From DASYKT01 sp035995185 (GTDB lineage: Bacteria > Acidobacteriota > Blastocatellia > Pyrinomonadales > Pyrinomonadaceae), in assembly GCA_035995185.1 (NCBI GenBank), contig DASYKT010000051.1, positions 8,264-72,263 of the forward strand: 64,000 nt of DNA, in the 5' to 3' direction. The notes under the pieces were generated by a model, which was given only the letters and a program-made list of their open reading frames with translations, had not been told where the DNA came from and made no database searches. The translations under genes and the position numbers were made by a program. Below, in pieces: positions 44,701-52,562 of the stretch (its first letter is position 1; each line of letters starts with the position of its first letter).

Positions 44701-47628
44701 CGAACGGGTAAGGTCGCCCTTGGTCACGGCGGTCGCCACATCGGCCATCGCGCGCACCTGGTTGGTCAAATTTGCGGCCAGCTGGTTCACGTTGTCCGTC
44801 AGGTCGCGCCAGGTTCCCGAAGCTCCGGGCACGCTCGCCTGTCCGCCAAGCTCGCCTTCGATACCCACTTCGCGCGCCACGGTCGTCACCTGGTCGGCAA
44901 AGGTCGCGAGCGTGTCGATCATCGCGTTAATGGTATCGGCCAGCTCCGCGATCTCACCGAGCGCTTCCACTTCGAGTTTGCGGTTGAGGTTTCCGTTGGC
45001 CACGGCGGTCACCACGCGGGCGATACCGCGCACCTGAGTCGTCAGGTTAGACGCCATAAAGTTCACGTTGTCGGTCAGATCTTTCCAGACACCGGCGACT
45101 CCCTTTACCTCGGCCTGCCCGCCGAGCTTTCCTTCCGTACCCACCTCGCGCGCCACACGCGTCACTTCGGAGGCGAACGAGTTCAACTGGTCCACCATCG
45201 TGTTGATGGTGATCTTGAGTTCGAGAATTTCTCCCTGCACGTCCACCGTGATCTTTTTCGAGAGGTCGCCGTTGGCCACGGCGGTCGTAACCGTGGCGAT
45301 GTTTCGTACTTGCGAAGTGAGGTTAGACGCCATGAAGTTCACGTTATCCGTCAAGTCTTTCCACGTTCCGGAGACACCGCGCACGACCGCCTGTCCGCCG
45401 AGTTTTCCTTCGGTGCCTACTTCACGAGCCACACGCGTCACTTCCGACGCAAACGACGAAAGCTGGTCCACCATCGTGTTGATGGTATTTTTCAGCTCGA
45501 GAATTTCTCCCTTCACATCCACCGTGATCTTTTTCGAAAGATCGCCCGTTGCCACAGCCGTCGTCACGTCGGCGATGTTGCGCACCTGCGAAGTCAGGTT
45601 AGACGCCATGAAATTTACGTTATCGGTCAAGTCTTTCCACGTACCGGAAACACCGCGCACGACCGCCTGTCCGCCCAGCTTTCCTTCGGTACCTACCTCG
45701 CGCGCCACACGCGTCACTTCGGATGCGAACGACGAAAGCTGGTCCACCATCGTGTTGATAGTGTCTTTGAGTTCGAGAATTTCCCCCTGCACGTCCACCG
45801 TGATCTTTTTGGAAAGGTCGCCGTTTGCCACGGCGGTCGTCACCGCGGCGATATTACGCACCTGGCCGGTGAGGTTGGACGCCATGAAGTTCACGTTATC
45901 CGTCAAGTCTTTCCACGTTCCCGAAACGCCTTTTACCTGTGCCTGTCCGCCGAGTTTTCCTTCTGTTCCCACTTCGCGCGCCACACGCGTCACTTCCGAG
46001 GCGAACGAGTTCAGCTGGTCCACCATCGTGTTGAGCGTGTCTTTGAGTTCGAGAATTTCGCCGCGCACCTGCACCGTGATCTTTTTGGAAAGGTCGCCGT
46101 TGGCCACCGAGGTCGCCACTTCGGCGATGTTGCGCACCTGGGCGGTCAGGTTCGAGGTCATCAGGTTCACGTTTTCCGTCAGGTCTTTCCACACGCCACC
46201 GACGCCCTTCACCTCGGCCTGTCCGCCGAGTTTTCCTTCCGTACCCACTTCGCGCGCCACACGCGTTACTTCCGAGGCGAAGGAGTTGAGCTGGTCCACC
46301 ATCGTGTTCAGCGTATTTTTCAGTTCGAGAATTTCGCCGCGCACGTCCACGGTAATTTTCTTGGAAAGATCGCCGTTCGCCACCGAGGTCGCCACGTCGG
46401 CAATGTTGCGCACCTGGCCGGTCAGGTTGCTGGTCATCAGGTTCACGTTGTCGGTCAGGTCTTTCCACACGCCGCCGACGCCTTTTACTTCGGCCTGTCC
46501 GCCGAGCTTACCTTCGGTACCTACCTCGCGCGCCACACGCGTCACTTCCGAAGCGAATGATGAAAGCTGATCTACCATCGTGTTGATGGTGTCTTTGAGT
46601 TCGAGGATCTCTCCTTTTACGTCCACCGTGATCTTTTTCGAAAGGTCGCCGTTCGCCACGGCGGTCGTAACTTCCGCGATGTTTCTCACCTGTCCGGTGA
46701 GGTTGTTGGCCATCAGGTTCACATTGTCGGTAAGATCTTTCCACGTTCCCGACACGCCGCGCACCTCGGCCTGCCCGCCGAGTTTTCCTTCGGTACCCAC
46801 CTCGCGCGCCACGCGCGTCACTTCCGAAGCGAATGACGACAGCTGGTCCACCATCGTGTTGATGGTATTTTTCAGTTCGAGAATTTCACCTTTTACGTCT
46901 ACGGTAATTTTTCTGGAGAGGTCGCCGTTGGCCACGGCGGTGGTCACGTCGGCGATCGAGCGCACCTGGCCCGTCAGGTTCGAAGCCATCAGGTTCACAT
47001 TATCGGTAAGATCCTTCCACGTTCCGGACACGCCTTTGACCTGCGCCTGTCCGCCGAGTTTTCCTTCGGTACCCACCTCGCGCGCCACGCGCGTCACCTC
47101 GGAAGCAAACGCCCCGAGCTGCATCACCATCGTGTTCACCGTTTTACCTGTGCGGAGGAATTCACCCTTGAGCGGGCGGCCGTCGATCTCGACATTAAAA
47201 TTCTGCGAGAGGTCGCCTTCGGCCACCGCGCCGATAACGCGCGCGATCTCAGTGGTCGGCTGCGCCAGATCGGTGATCAGCGTGTTGACCGATTCGATAC
47301 ACGAACGCCAACCGCCCGTCGAATGCGTCAACGCCGCGCGCTGCGCGATCTTGCCTTCTTTACCGACCACTTCGCTGATGCGGCCAAGCTCGGAAGTAAG
47401 CTGCTCGTTTTTTTCGATGATCTCGTTAAAGGCGTCGTAGATCTTTCCCGCCACACCAACCTGGTCGGCCGGCAGCCGCGATGAAAAATCGCCTTTCTTG
47501 ACCGCGGTAAGAACGCTGAGAAGCAGCTTCGGATCGAGATAATCCGGCTTCATATTTTTGTTGGATCTGAGCCTGCCGTTGGTTTTGGTTTTTGCGGCCG
47601 CGGGTTTATCCGTAATTACAGCACCCAT
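41764..47628 (-). CDS. Poly-HAMP hybrid histidine kinase with three receivers
   Basis: 1954 residues, soluble (no membrane segment). The N-terminal half is a tandem HAMP array: eight near-identical 92-residue units (EVTRVAREVGTEGKLGGQ ... DLSKKITVDV) plus a diverged unit at each end, spanning about residues 60-1000. Then come a GAF domain (about 1020-1168), a coiled coil, HisKA with the active His in ANMSHELRTPLNSMLILSKM (about 1278), HATPase (about 1393-1506) and three receivers (about 1563-1680, 1686-1800, 1834-1953) with Asp in LDLKLPGMHG, VDLMLPDMEW and MDIMMPGMDG. The layout matches the fungal group III osmosensing kinases (Nik1 type), extended by GAF and extra receivers. GGGAGG lies about 10 bases before the ATG. 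It heads a two-gene operon with the 759-residue kinase. Confidence 0.95.
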   Translation of the reverse strand: MGAVITDKPAAAKTKTNGRLRSNKNMKPDYLDPKLLLSVLTAVKKGDFSSRLPADQVGVAGKIYDAFNEIIEKNEQLTSELGRISEVVGKEGKIAQRAALTHSTGGWRSCIESVNTLITDLAQPTTEIARVIGAVAEGDLSQNFNVEIDGRPLKGEFLRTGKTVNTMVMQLGAFASEVTRVAREVGTEGKLGGQAQVKGVSGTWKDLTDNVNLMASNLTGQVRSIADVTTAVANGDLSRKITVDVKGEILELKNTINTMVDQLSSFASEVTRVAREVGTEGKLGGQAEVRGVSGTWKDLTDNVNLMANNLTGQVRNIAEVTTAVANGDLSKKITVDVKGEILELKDTINTMVDQLSSFASEVTRVAREVGTEGKLGGQAEVKGVGGVWKDLTDNVNLMTSNLTGQVRNIADVATSVANGDLSKKITVDVRGEILELKNTLNTMVDQLNSFASEVTRVAREVGTEGKLGGQAEVKGVGGVWKDLTENVNLMTSNLTAQVRNIAEVATSVANGDLSKKITVQVRGEILELKDTLNTMVDQLNSFASEVTRVAREVGTEGKLGGQAQVKGVSGTWKDLTDNVNFMASNLTGQVRNIAAVTTAVANGDLSKKITVDVQGEILELKDTINTMVDQLSSFASEVTRVAREVGTEGKLGGQAVVRGVSGTWKDLTDNVNFMASNLTSQVRNIADVTTAVATGDLSKKITVDVKGEILELKNTINTMVDQLSSFASEVTRVAREVGTEGKLGGQAVVRGVSGTWKDLTDNVNFMASNLTSQVRNIATVTTAVANGDLSKKITVDVQGEILELKITINTMVDQLNSFASEVTRVAREVGTEGKLGGQAEVKGVAGVWKDLTDNVNFMASNLTTQVRGIARVVTAVANGNLNRKLEVEALGEIAELADTINAMIDTLATFADQVTTVAREVGIEGELGGQASVPGASGTWRDLTDNVNQLAANLTNQVRAMADVATAVTKGDLTRSITVDASGEVAFLKDNVNEMIRNLRETTQKNTEQDWLKTNLAKFTRLLQGQRDLLTVARLILSEMAPLVEMQHGVFYITGITEEETALKMLASYAYRERKSVANEFKLGEGLVGQCALEKERIIIKEVPPDYVKVNSGLGEAAPTNIVVLPVLFEGQIKAVIELASFSPFNDIHFAFLDQLTESIGIVINTIEANMRTEELLKQSQSLAQELQIGQAELQETNRRLELQAQSLQTSEELLKQQQEELQQTNQELEEKATLLSEQKSEVEQKNRQIELARTALEDKAKQLALSSKYKSEFLANMSHELRTPLNSMLILSKMLSENAESNLNDKQIEFAETIHSSGADLLALINEILDLSKIESGNMGVEIANVHFGELKGEIERIFEQVAQDKGLELIIDLDKPLPDSMETDPKRLGQVLKNLLSNAFKFTAQGQVGLRINIAESGWSFDNENLNRASSVVAFNVTDTGIGIPEDKQQLIFEAFQQADGTTSRKYGGTGLGLSISREIARLLGGEIKLESKPGEGSTFTFFLPEHYSPVANTAGSEREEDMIAGNGHDNMLLTFGPEVDISRLAKTQVAINDDRSNIEQDDKVMLVIEDDSSFARILVDIAHEQGFKCLVSQHGEDALMTARKYRPDAITLDLKLPGMHGYSVLDRLKHDPSTRHIPIQTVSVLDDVRRVLKLGALGHITKPAQRENLIEGVTFLKDFVDRPVKRLLLIEDDETLRRSIHELIGGEDVTITSVGTGEEALKTLEAESFDCAIVDLMLPDMEWSDLIGKIKRETRFPELPIIVHTGKDLTKRETAKVKKMAETIILKDADSMERLVDETALFLHRDVADLSESQKNMIKRVNVTDPRLTGKKVLVVDDDIRNIFALTSILERQQMQVVYAENGQDGIDMLKKSTAIDGVLMDIMMPGMDGYQAMHEIRQITKFKSIPIIAVTAKAMKGDRQKCIEAGASDYITKPVETEQLLSLLRIWLDR
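44913..47120 (-). repeat. Tandem 276-bp repeats encoding HAMP units
   Basis: Eight units of exactly 276 bp, seen as the recurring CGCGCCACRCGCGTCAC core at 45149, 45425, 45701, 45977, 46253, 46529, 46805 and 47081. A diverged ninth follows at 44873. The units differ at scattered third positions and in a few codons (VSGTW or VGGVW; TTAV or ATSV), which indicates expansion plus partial homogenisation. The array is prone to unequal crossing-over and to assembly collapse. Confidence 0.93.
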
Positions 47629-47984
47629 AAATGGTACCCTCCCTTATTCGATAAAAACGATTAAATTAGCTATCAAGACACACTAACAGGTGTAAATCGC
47701 GAGATTTATTAGCAGGTTCAATTAAATTATAGAACTCTGAGCCTCCGATTTCCAGCAAAATATTTGCTCTCACGCTAAAAGCGCAGAAATGCCCATAAAC
47801 TTCAGGTATTTAAAGCTTTAGGAAACCTATTGTTCCCGGAATCATCTAAAGTATTGGCCCTGGAATATTAAACGTTCTTAATTAGTATTAAATTTGGCTG
47901 AAACCGTGCCTTTTTGCATCTTTAACAATGACGGATCTTGAATATGTTTGGATCCCGGCAAAAGTTTGCCAGATCTAAAGGAAA
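47629..47984. other. Divergent AT-rich intergenic region
   Basis: 356 bases between the poly-HAMP kinase (minus) and the winged-helix regulator (plus). No gene is seen. It is AT-rich and contains a palindrome just before the regulator start. Promoters are expected here, but I could not assign them. Confidence 0.6.
47951..47975. promoter_or_regulatory. Palindrome in front of the winged-helix regulator gene
   Basis: GATCCCGGCAAA and TTTGCCAGATC are arms around a 2-base centre, with one asymmetric base. It ends 9 bases before the regulator start codon and overlaps the region of the ribosome binding site. It could be an operator for autoregulation or a translational hairpin. Assignment is by position only. 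Confidence 0.3.
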
Positions 47985-49754
47985 ATGATTATCTTGATTA
48001 TGCCCATATATAAATTCAGAAATTGTTACCTCAATACCGTCGAGCGCCAGGCAGTGATGGACGGCAAATATCTGAAATTGACGCCAAAAACACTTGATCT
48101 CCTGCAGCTTTTAATAGAAAAACGGGGCGATGTCGTCTCGAAAGACGAGATCCTGGAAAAGGTCTGGCATGGCAGTTTCGTCGAAGAAGGAAACCTTCCG
48201 GTACACGTTTCAACCTTGCGCCGGTCGTTCGGGGAAAGCCGCATTCGCACCTTTATAGAAACCGTGCCGGGCGTGGGTTACCGGTTTATTTCCCCGGTTG
48301 CCCTGGCACGGGAAAAAGAATGGGAAAAGCAGCTGATACAACAGAATCGCCTGACCCATAAGACCGAATCGAAAAATGTTTTCGATTCCATCGCGATCCT
48401 GCCCCTTAATAATGAAAGCAACGATCCGGAGATCGATTACCTGGTCGACGGCCTGACCGAAAAATTTATCAATAGCCTGTCTCATATTTCCGGCCTCAGA
48501 GTTTTGGCCCGCAATACCGTTTTTCGTTACAAGAACAAAAACACGGATGCCAAGCGGGTCGGGGAAACGCTGGGAGTGGAAACCGTATTGACCGGACGCC
48601 TGCGGATCATCAAGGACAGGATAATTATCAGCGTCGAATTGACCGATATTTCAACCGGCGGCCAGCTCTGGGGAACTCAATTCAATCAGCCGTTCACCGA
48701 CATCATCGAAGTAGAAGAAAAAATAACAGCCGCCGTTTCGGAAAAACTGAGTTCGGAGATCAGTCAGGTCGCCCGCAGCTCCGCCGGCGACTTGCAGACC
48801 AAAAACACCGAATCGTACCGGCTGTATTTCAAAGGGAAATATTTTCAGGAGAAACGATCGGGAGCAGATATCTATAAAGCGATCGAATATTTCAAGCAGT
48901 CTATCGCCCAGGACCCGGATAACATTTATTCGTATATTGAGATATGCGAATCCTATTATTTTCTCTACATGCTTGAATATATTTCCTATGAGGAAGCCCT
49001 CTCCAGCATGAAGCCTTTTTGGCCGGAGCTCTCGGAAAAGACCCGGTCTATCGACGCTCTGCATGCCCTTTACGGCCGAAAGGCGTATTTGAATTGGGAC
49101 TTTGAAAAAGCCGAAAGACACTACAAAAAAGCCATCGACATTAACCCGAATTTTCTCTCGGTCCAATACCGGTACGGGCAGTGGCTGGTCGGTATGGGAC
49201 GGATCTGGGATGGGCTGGAACAATTGACGCAAGTTATCCGATTAGACCCGCTGTCTATTAATTCCTACAAAGAGATCGCCAAATTCTATTACCAGATGCG
49301 GGAATATGAGAACGCCCTTATGTATGCCGGCGAGGCGCTGGAACTCGAGCCGGACGATCATCAGGCCTTGTCCATTATGGGATGTATACTGGCCGCGACC
49401 GGAGAATACGATGAGGCCGGCGCCGCTTTTCAAAAATCTCTTAGCGTCGCTCATAATACCGAGACCTTTGCGATGACCGGTTATGTCTATGCGCGCGCGG
49501 GAAAAAGGAATGAAGCCTATCAGGTGCTTGAGCAGCTTTATAGCCTGGAATATGGCTACGTCGGGGCCTATCTTCCCGCGGTGATCTACAGCGCGCTGGG
49601 GGAAAACGACAAAGCCTTTGAACACCTGGAACTCGCTTTTGAACGCCACGAGGCCGATCTCTGCCTGCTAAAAGTAAATCCCAGGTTGGACACTTTAAGA
49701 GACGATCCGAGATTTGATGAACTGATGATAAGAATGGGCTTCCCGGAGAAATAG
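47985..49754 (+). CDS. Winged-helix/TPR regulator (CadC-like)
   Basis: 589 residues. The N-terminal OmpR/CadC-type winged helix spans about 8-105 (LTPKTLDLLQLLIEKRGDVV, VSTLRRSFGE, TVPGVGYRF). Unlike CadC there is no membrane segment. A FlgO/TolB-like adenylate-cyclase-associated domain follows (about 135-270; SIAILPLNNESNDPEIDYLV, GVETVLTGRLR), then TPR repeats (about 280-585). Proteins of this build are abundant in Acidobacteriota. The start is ambiguous: ATG 47985 lies only 2 bases after AAAGGA, while TTG 47994 or ATG 48000 would be better spaced; the domain begins after all of them. It is divergent from the kinase operon and may control it or the fibre locus downstream; this is inference. 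Confidence 0.88.
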   Translation: MIILIMPIYKFRNCYLNTVERQAVMDGKYLKLTPKTLDLLQLLIEKRGDVVSKDEILEKVWHGSFVEEGNLPVHVSTLRRSFGESRIRTFIETVPGVGYRFISPVALAREKEWEKQLIQQNRLTHKTESKNVFDSIAILPLNNESNDPEIDYLVDGLTEKFINSLSHISGLRVLARNTVFRYKNKNTDAKRVGETLGVETVLTGRLRIIKDRIIISVELTDISTGGQLWGTQFNQPFTDIIEVEEKITAAVSEKLSSEISQVARSSAGDLQTKNTESYRLYFKGKYFQEKRSGADIYKAIEYFKQSIAQDPDNIYSYIEICESYYFLYMLEYISYEEALSSMKPFWPELSEKTRSIDALHALYGRKAYLNWDFEKAERHYKKAIDINPNFLSVQYRYGQWLVGMGRIWDGLEQLTQVIRLDPLSINSYKEIAKFYYQMREYENALMYAGEALELEPDDHQALSIMGCILAATGEYDEAGAAFQKSLSVAHNTETFAMTGYVYARAGKRNEAYQVLEQLYSLEYGYVGAYLPAVIYSALGENDKAFEHLELAFERHEADLCLLKVNPRLDTLRDDPRFDELMIRMGFPEK

Positions 49755-49910
49755 GCTTTGTCTGTAGAATCCTGATACGGCCACGAGTGTCACAAATAAC
49801 ACGAATAGGGAATTTTTCATTCGTGTTATTTGTGTAATAGTGGCAAATAAAACCGTGTATGGCTTTATATATTAAGTAAAGAAAACCGACTTTACAGGCA
49901 AAGCCCGTCG
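49755..49910. repeat. Composite dispersed repeat (MITE-like), full copy
   Basis: Outer inverted ends GGCTTTGTCTGTAGAATC (from about 49756) and GACTTTACAGGCAAAGCC (to about 49908) enclose an inner palindrome CACAAATAACACGAAT / ATTCGTGTTATTTGTG (about 49791-49833). The same outer and inner parts recur at 63706-63855, and parts of it at 35611-35692 and 55190-55285. No coding sequence is inside. The structure suggests a non-autonomous mobile element. Confidence 0.7.
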
Positions 49911-50244
49911 GAAATCAGACCGCGCCTTTTTGTTAAACACAACTCAACGTTTGAAAAAAATGTTGACAATAAAGGTGTTTAGGTATTAACCTGTCTACGG
50001 TGCAGTATTTTCGTGCCATCCCCATTTAAGTCTTCCCCCCAAACCCCCATCCCTATCGCAAACGTCTTACGCGCAAACTAAGCAAGGTCAGCCAAATTTG
50101 CGAACACAGGCTTGCTGCGATCTTCCGCGGATAAATTTTCTTACAGGCCAGGTCAGGGCCCTAAGCGGCTTTAGCTTTGCCTGTATTTACTTTTGTCTGC
50201 ATTATTTTCAACCCCTATTTTTTTTGCTAGGAGAACTTTACACC
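49911..50244 (+). promoter_or_regulatory. Long leader of the fibre locus with candidate promoter
   Basis: A TTGACA (49963-49968) with TATTAA (49984-49989) at a short 15-base spacing is the best promoter candidate before the first subunit gene. That would leave a 5' leader of about 240 bases, C-rich and then pyrimidine-rich, ending in AGGAG at 50229-50233. I matched no known riboswitch. A long leader of this kind is compatible with regulation at the RNA level. Confidence 0.4.
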
Positions 50245-50943
50245 ATGTTCAAAATGATCAAATACGCCGCTGCAGCGGCATTTGTCACCACTCTTTTTTT
50301 GACAGCCGCCAGTGCTCAATCGACCACCGGTACTGTCAATATGAGCGGAACAGTCTCGAAATTCGTCGAGATCAATTCCGGCGGAGCCGTTACTCTGACC
50401 GGTAATTCCGGAGGTGGTATTACGACAAACGGAACGGCCAATAATCCGCTCGCAGTTGTCATTAATTTGGGCGAACTCGGCCCGAGCAACACAAACAGCT
50501 TCGTTACCGCCAGCGTGCCCCTTAAACTGCGCAGCAACGCCGCCTATGTGATGTCAATGGTTGCTACCGTCACCAGTTCAGGAACGACCTCGAATGAGAT
50601 CCTTGCTTCTGATATCGGTTTCGGCCTTAGTGCGCCTTCGCGCACCGGCGTCGGCGTCAATACGACCGGCACGGATACCAACAACACCGCGGGAGATCCT
50701 ACCCTGCCGGCCAATGGCGCGATCAATGCGACATCGGGCAGATTCGAATTCACCGCGACACGGTCGAACCTTAGTGCTTTTTCAACTTCGACGACCGCTC
50801 TGAGTGGATCGGCCATCATGAATGCCGTCCCGCGCAGCAACGCCAACGGGCTGAACGTGCCGGCGATCTTTGCCGTCAAACCGCAGTTCTATGAAAACGG
50901 AACGACGACGGTTGCCGTTACTTTCACCGTCACCGCACCGTAG
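50245..50943 (+). CDS. Secreted fibre subunit-like protein 1
   Basis: 232 residues from the ATG at 50245 (AGGAG 11 bases upstream). The signal peptide spans about 1-24 (cleavage near ASAQS). The mature part is Thr/Ser/Gly/Asn-rich and beta-strand-like, without Cys. It shares its build with the next gene: an early SGG..T.TG segment, a central NLGELGPSNTNSFV-like strand pair, PLKLRSNAAYVMSMVATV, and a closing VKPQFYENGTTTVAVTFTV. The closing alternating Val/Thr strand is like the chaperone-bound last strand of pilus subunits. Followed 12 bases later by a paralogue, then by a PapD-like chaperone and a usher-like protein. A pilus or spore-coat-U-like subunit role is inferred. Confidence 0.75.
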   Translation: MFKMIKYAAAAAFVTTLFLTAASAQSTTGTVNMSGTVSKFVEINSGGAVTLTGNSGGGITTNGTANNPLAVVINLGELGPSNTNSFVTASVPLKLRSNAAYVMSMVATVTSSGTTSNEILASDIGFGLSAPSRTGVGVNTTGTDTNNTAGDPTLPANGAINATSGRFEFTATRSNLSAFSTSTTALSGSAIMNAVPRSNANGLNVPAIFAVKPQFYENGTTTVAVTFTVTAP

Positions 50944-50955
50944 GAAACCAAAGAA

Positions 50956-51627
50956 ATGAAAAAGAGTACATTTAGTATTCCAATTCTATTCTGCCTCTTG
51001 TTTATCGGAGGTTTGGGCAGCGTGTTTGCCCAGGCCTTCGATATCTCAAGCGGTGGTTTGCCGACCATAACCGGTGCTCTCGGCGGCTCGGTGACGGGCA
51101 GCTCAAGCACCACGACCAATCTTTCCGTGACGATAAATTTTGGTGAGGTTTCGCCAAAGAACACTAATAATATCGTTAAAGTAGTTGTCCCGATCGCGGT
51201 CCGCAGCACTTCCCCCTATAAAGTCACGGCGACCGTTACCGGATCGACAAACACCAACCCCCAGGCCATCCAGCGTACCGATATCGGTTTTGGCGCAAAC
51301 AACATGCATTCGATGGGCGGACTGCTGGCGCGAAATTGCGATGAGAGCCCCCATCTTTTCGCCACGCCGTTCAGTAACGATCCGGCCGGCAATGTCATGA
51401 TCGCAGCCAACGGGCGCGTGGCCTATCTTTCCACCTTAAACAACGTCGCCACATCTACAACCATCCTCAGTGGCCCCGAGCTTTCCTTTCTTACCGCCGC
51501 ACGGCTTTCAAATAATGGTTATATTTTTAACGCCATCTTTACCATTACGCCGCAGTTTTACGCGTCCGGCACGGCGAATCTGACCATTACTTTTACCATC
51601 TCTTCGGGACCCAACGTCCCCTGCTAA
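50956..51627 (+). CDS. Secreted fibre subunit-like protein 2
   Basis: 223 residues with a signal peptide (about 1-25, VFAQAF). A clear paralogue of the preceding gene: INFGEVSPKNTNNIVKVVVP corresponds to INLGELGPSNTNSFVTASVP, and ITPQFYASGTANLTITFTI to VKPQFYENGTTTVAVTFTV. It differs in a pair of Cys residues (one near 126, one at the very C-terminus), which could form a disulphide or a tip-specific feature. ATG 50956 follows the first subunit by 12 bases. Role inferred as minor or tip subunit of the same structure. Confidence 0.75.
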   Translation: MKKSTFSIPILFCLLFIGGLGSVFAQAFDISSGGLPTITGALGGSVTGSSSTTTNLSVTINFGEVSPKNTNNIVKVVVPIAVRSTSPYKVTATVTGSTNTNPQAIQRTDIGFGANNMHSMGGLLARNCDESPHLFATPFSNDPAGNVMIAANGRVAYLSTLNNVATSTTILSGPELSFLTAARLSNNGYIFNAIFTITPQFYASGTANLTITFTISSGPNVPC

Positions 51628-51653
51628 AAATTTCAGTCATTTTGGTGATATCT

Positions 51654-52544
51654 ATGAACAGATACTTTTCTATTTTTGCACTCTTAGTCTGTCTGCCCCT
51701 CTGCCCCCTCTACGCTGCCGCTCAAACTCCAAATGCCGATGCGAACTCCAACGGCAGCATGGCGCTTTCCCCGGCCCGTTTCGAACTAGAGATGAAACCG
51801 GGAACGGAAACGACGGTCGTGATAAACCTGGATTACCGCGCCCCGGAAGGCGCGAAAAAAGAACCGACAAGGATAGTAGCGACCCTCAACGATTGGTCGC
51901 TGACCAGGGACGGCCGCGTGGAATTTTTCCGCGCCAATTATCAGCCGAATTCCGCCAGCCCCTGGCTGATCTACACGCCCGGTGAGGCGGCGGTTATGCC
52001 CGGCTCAATGCATCAGATCCGCGTCACGATCGCGGTGCCGGCCAACGCGACACCCGGCGACCACCTGGCGGCATTGATCATCGAACAGCGTCCGGAAAAT
52101 CTCAAGACCGAACCCAATCTCCGCCAGATGATAATTCGCTACCGGATGGCGACCGTCTTTTATATAAAAGTTCCGGGTTTGACCAAACGCGGCTCTTTCG
52201 AAAATCTTTACGCCGAATCAACGCCCGACGGCATCGTCGTCACGCCCACCCTCAAGAATGAAGGCAACAGCCTCGTTCGCCCGGTCAGCTCGGTCAAAGT
52301 CGTGAACGCCGAAGGAAGCATCGTCGCCGAAATGGCGGATTTTGAATCGATACCGGTGCTCGGCGGCACGGAATTAAGCCGTCCCGTGCTTCTCAATCAA
52401 GCGCTGGCGCCCGGAAACTACACGGTAAAATATAAGGTCGATTTTCAGGATGGCAGCCGGGCGACCGAAGGCGTCACCGACCTCGTCGTCAAACCCGCGA
52501 CAAGAATTGCCGCTTTAGGCACAGTTCCCGCTCAGAAACCGTAA
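51654..52544 (+). CDS. PapD-like periplasmic chaperone
   Basis: 296 residues with a signal peptide (about 1-25, YAAAQT). Two immunoglobulin-like halves are visible. The first (about 38-150) has LSPARFELEMKPGTETTVVI and WLIYTPGEAAVMPGSMHQIR, matching the PapD pattern in which the G1-strand region follows L-x-PGxxQxVR. The second spans about 160-285. Such chaperones fold pilus subunits and hand them to an outer-membrane usher. It is somewhat longer than classical PapD proteins (about 220-240 mature). ATG 51654 is preferred to an upstream TTG (51642). It sits 26 bases after the second subunit gene and 18 before the usher-like gene. Confidence 0.8.
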   Translation: MNRYFSIFALLVCLPLCPLYAAAQTPNADANSNGSMALSPARFELEMKPGTETTVVINLDYRAPEGAKKEPTRIVATLNDWSLTRDGRVEFFRANYQPNSASPWLIYTPGEAAVMPGSMHQIRVTIAVPANATPGDHLAALIIEQRPENLKTEPNLRQMIIRYRMATVFYIKVPGLTKRGSFENLYAESTPDGIVVTPTLKNEGNSLVRPVSSVKVVNAEGSIVAEMADFESIPVLGGTELSRPVLLNQALAPGNYTVKYKVDFQDGSRATEGVTDLVVKPATRIAALGTVPAQKP

Positions 52545-52562
52545 AACCTGCACCACGCGAAA

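Noticed and set aside
45068..46570. Long plus-strand frames (up to 500 codons) opposite the poly-HAMP array
   Set aside because: They mirror the tandem 276-bp units of the minus-strand kinase, with repetitive Ser/Arg/His-rich translations and no ribosome binding site; the minus frame has clear HAMP and kinase motifs.
44873..47120. Regular repeats considered as a CRISPR array
   Set aside because: Units are 276 bp, contiguous, and in frame with HAMP domains; there are no spacers and no cas genes.
49990..50240. Riboswitch such as GEMM (c-di-GMP) in the fibre leader
   Set aside because: Isolated strings resemble parts of GEMM, but the conserved core and the two-helix layout are not present.
50098..50244. 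Upstream start extending the first fibre subunit by 49 codons
   Set aside because: It would put a Cys-rich stretch before a normal signal peptide, while the ATG at 50245 has AGGAG and a signal peptide right behind it.
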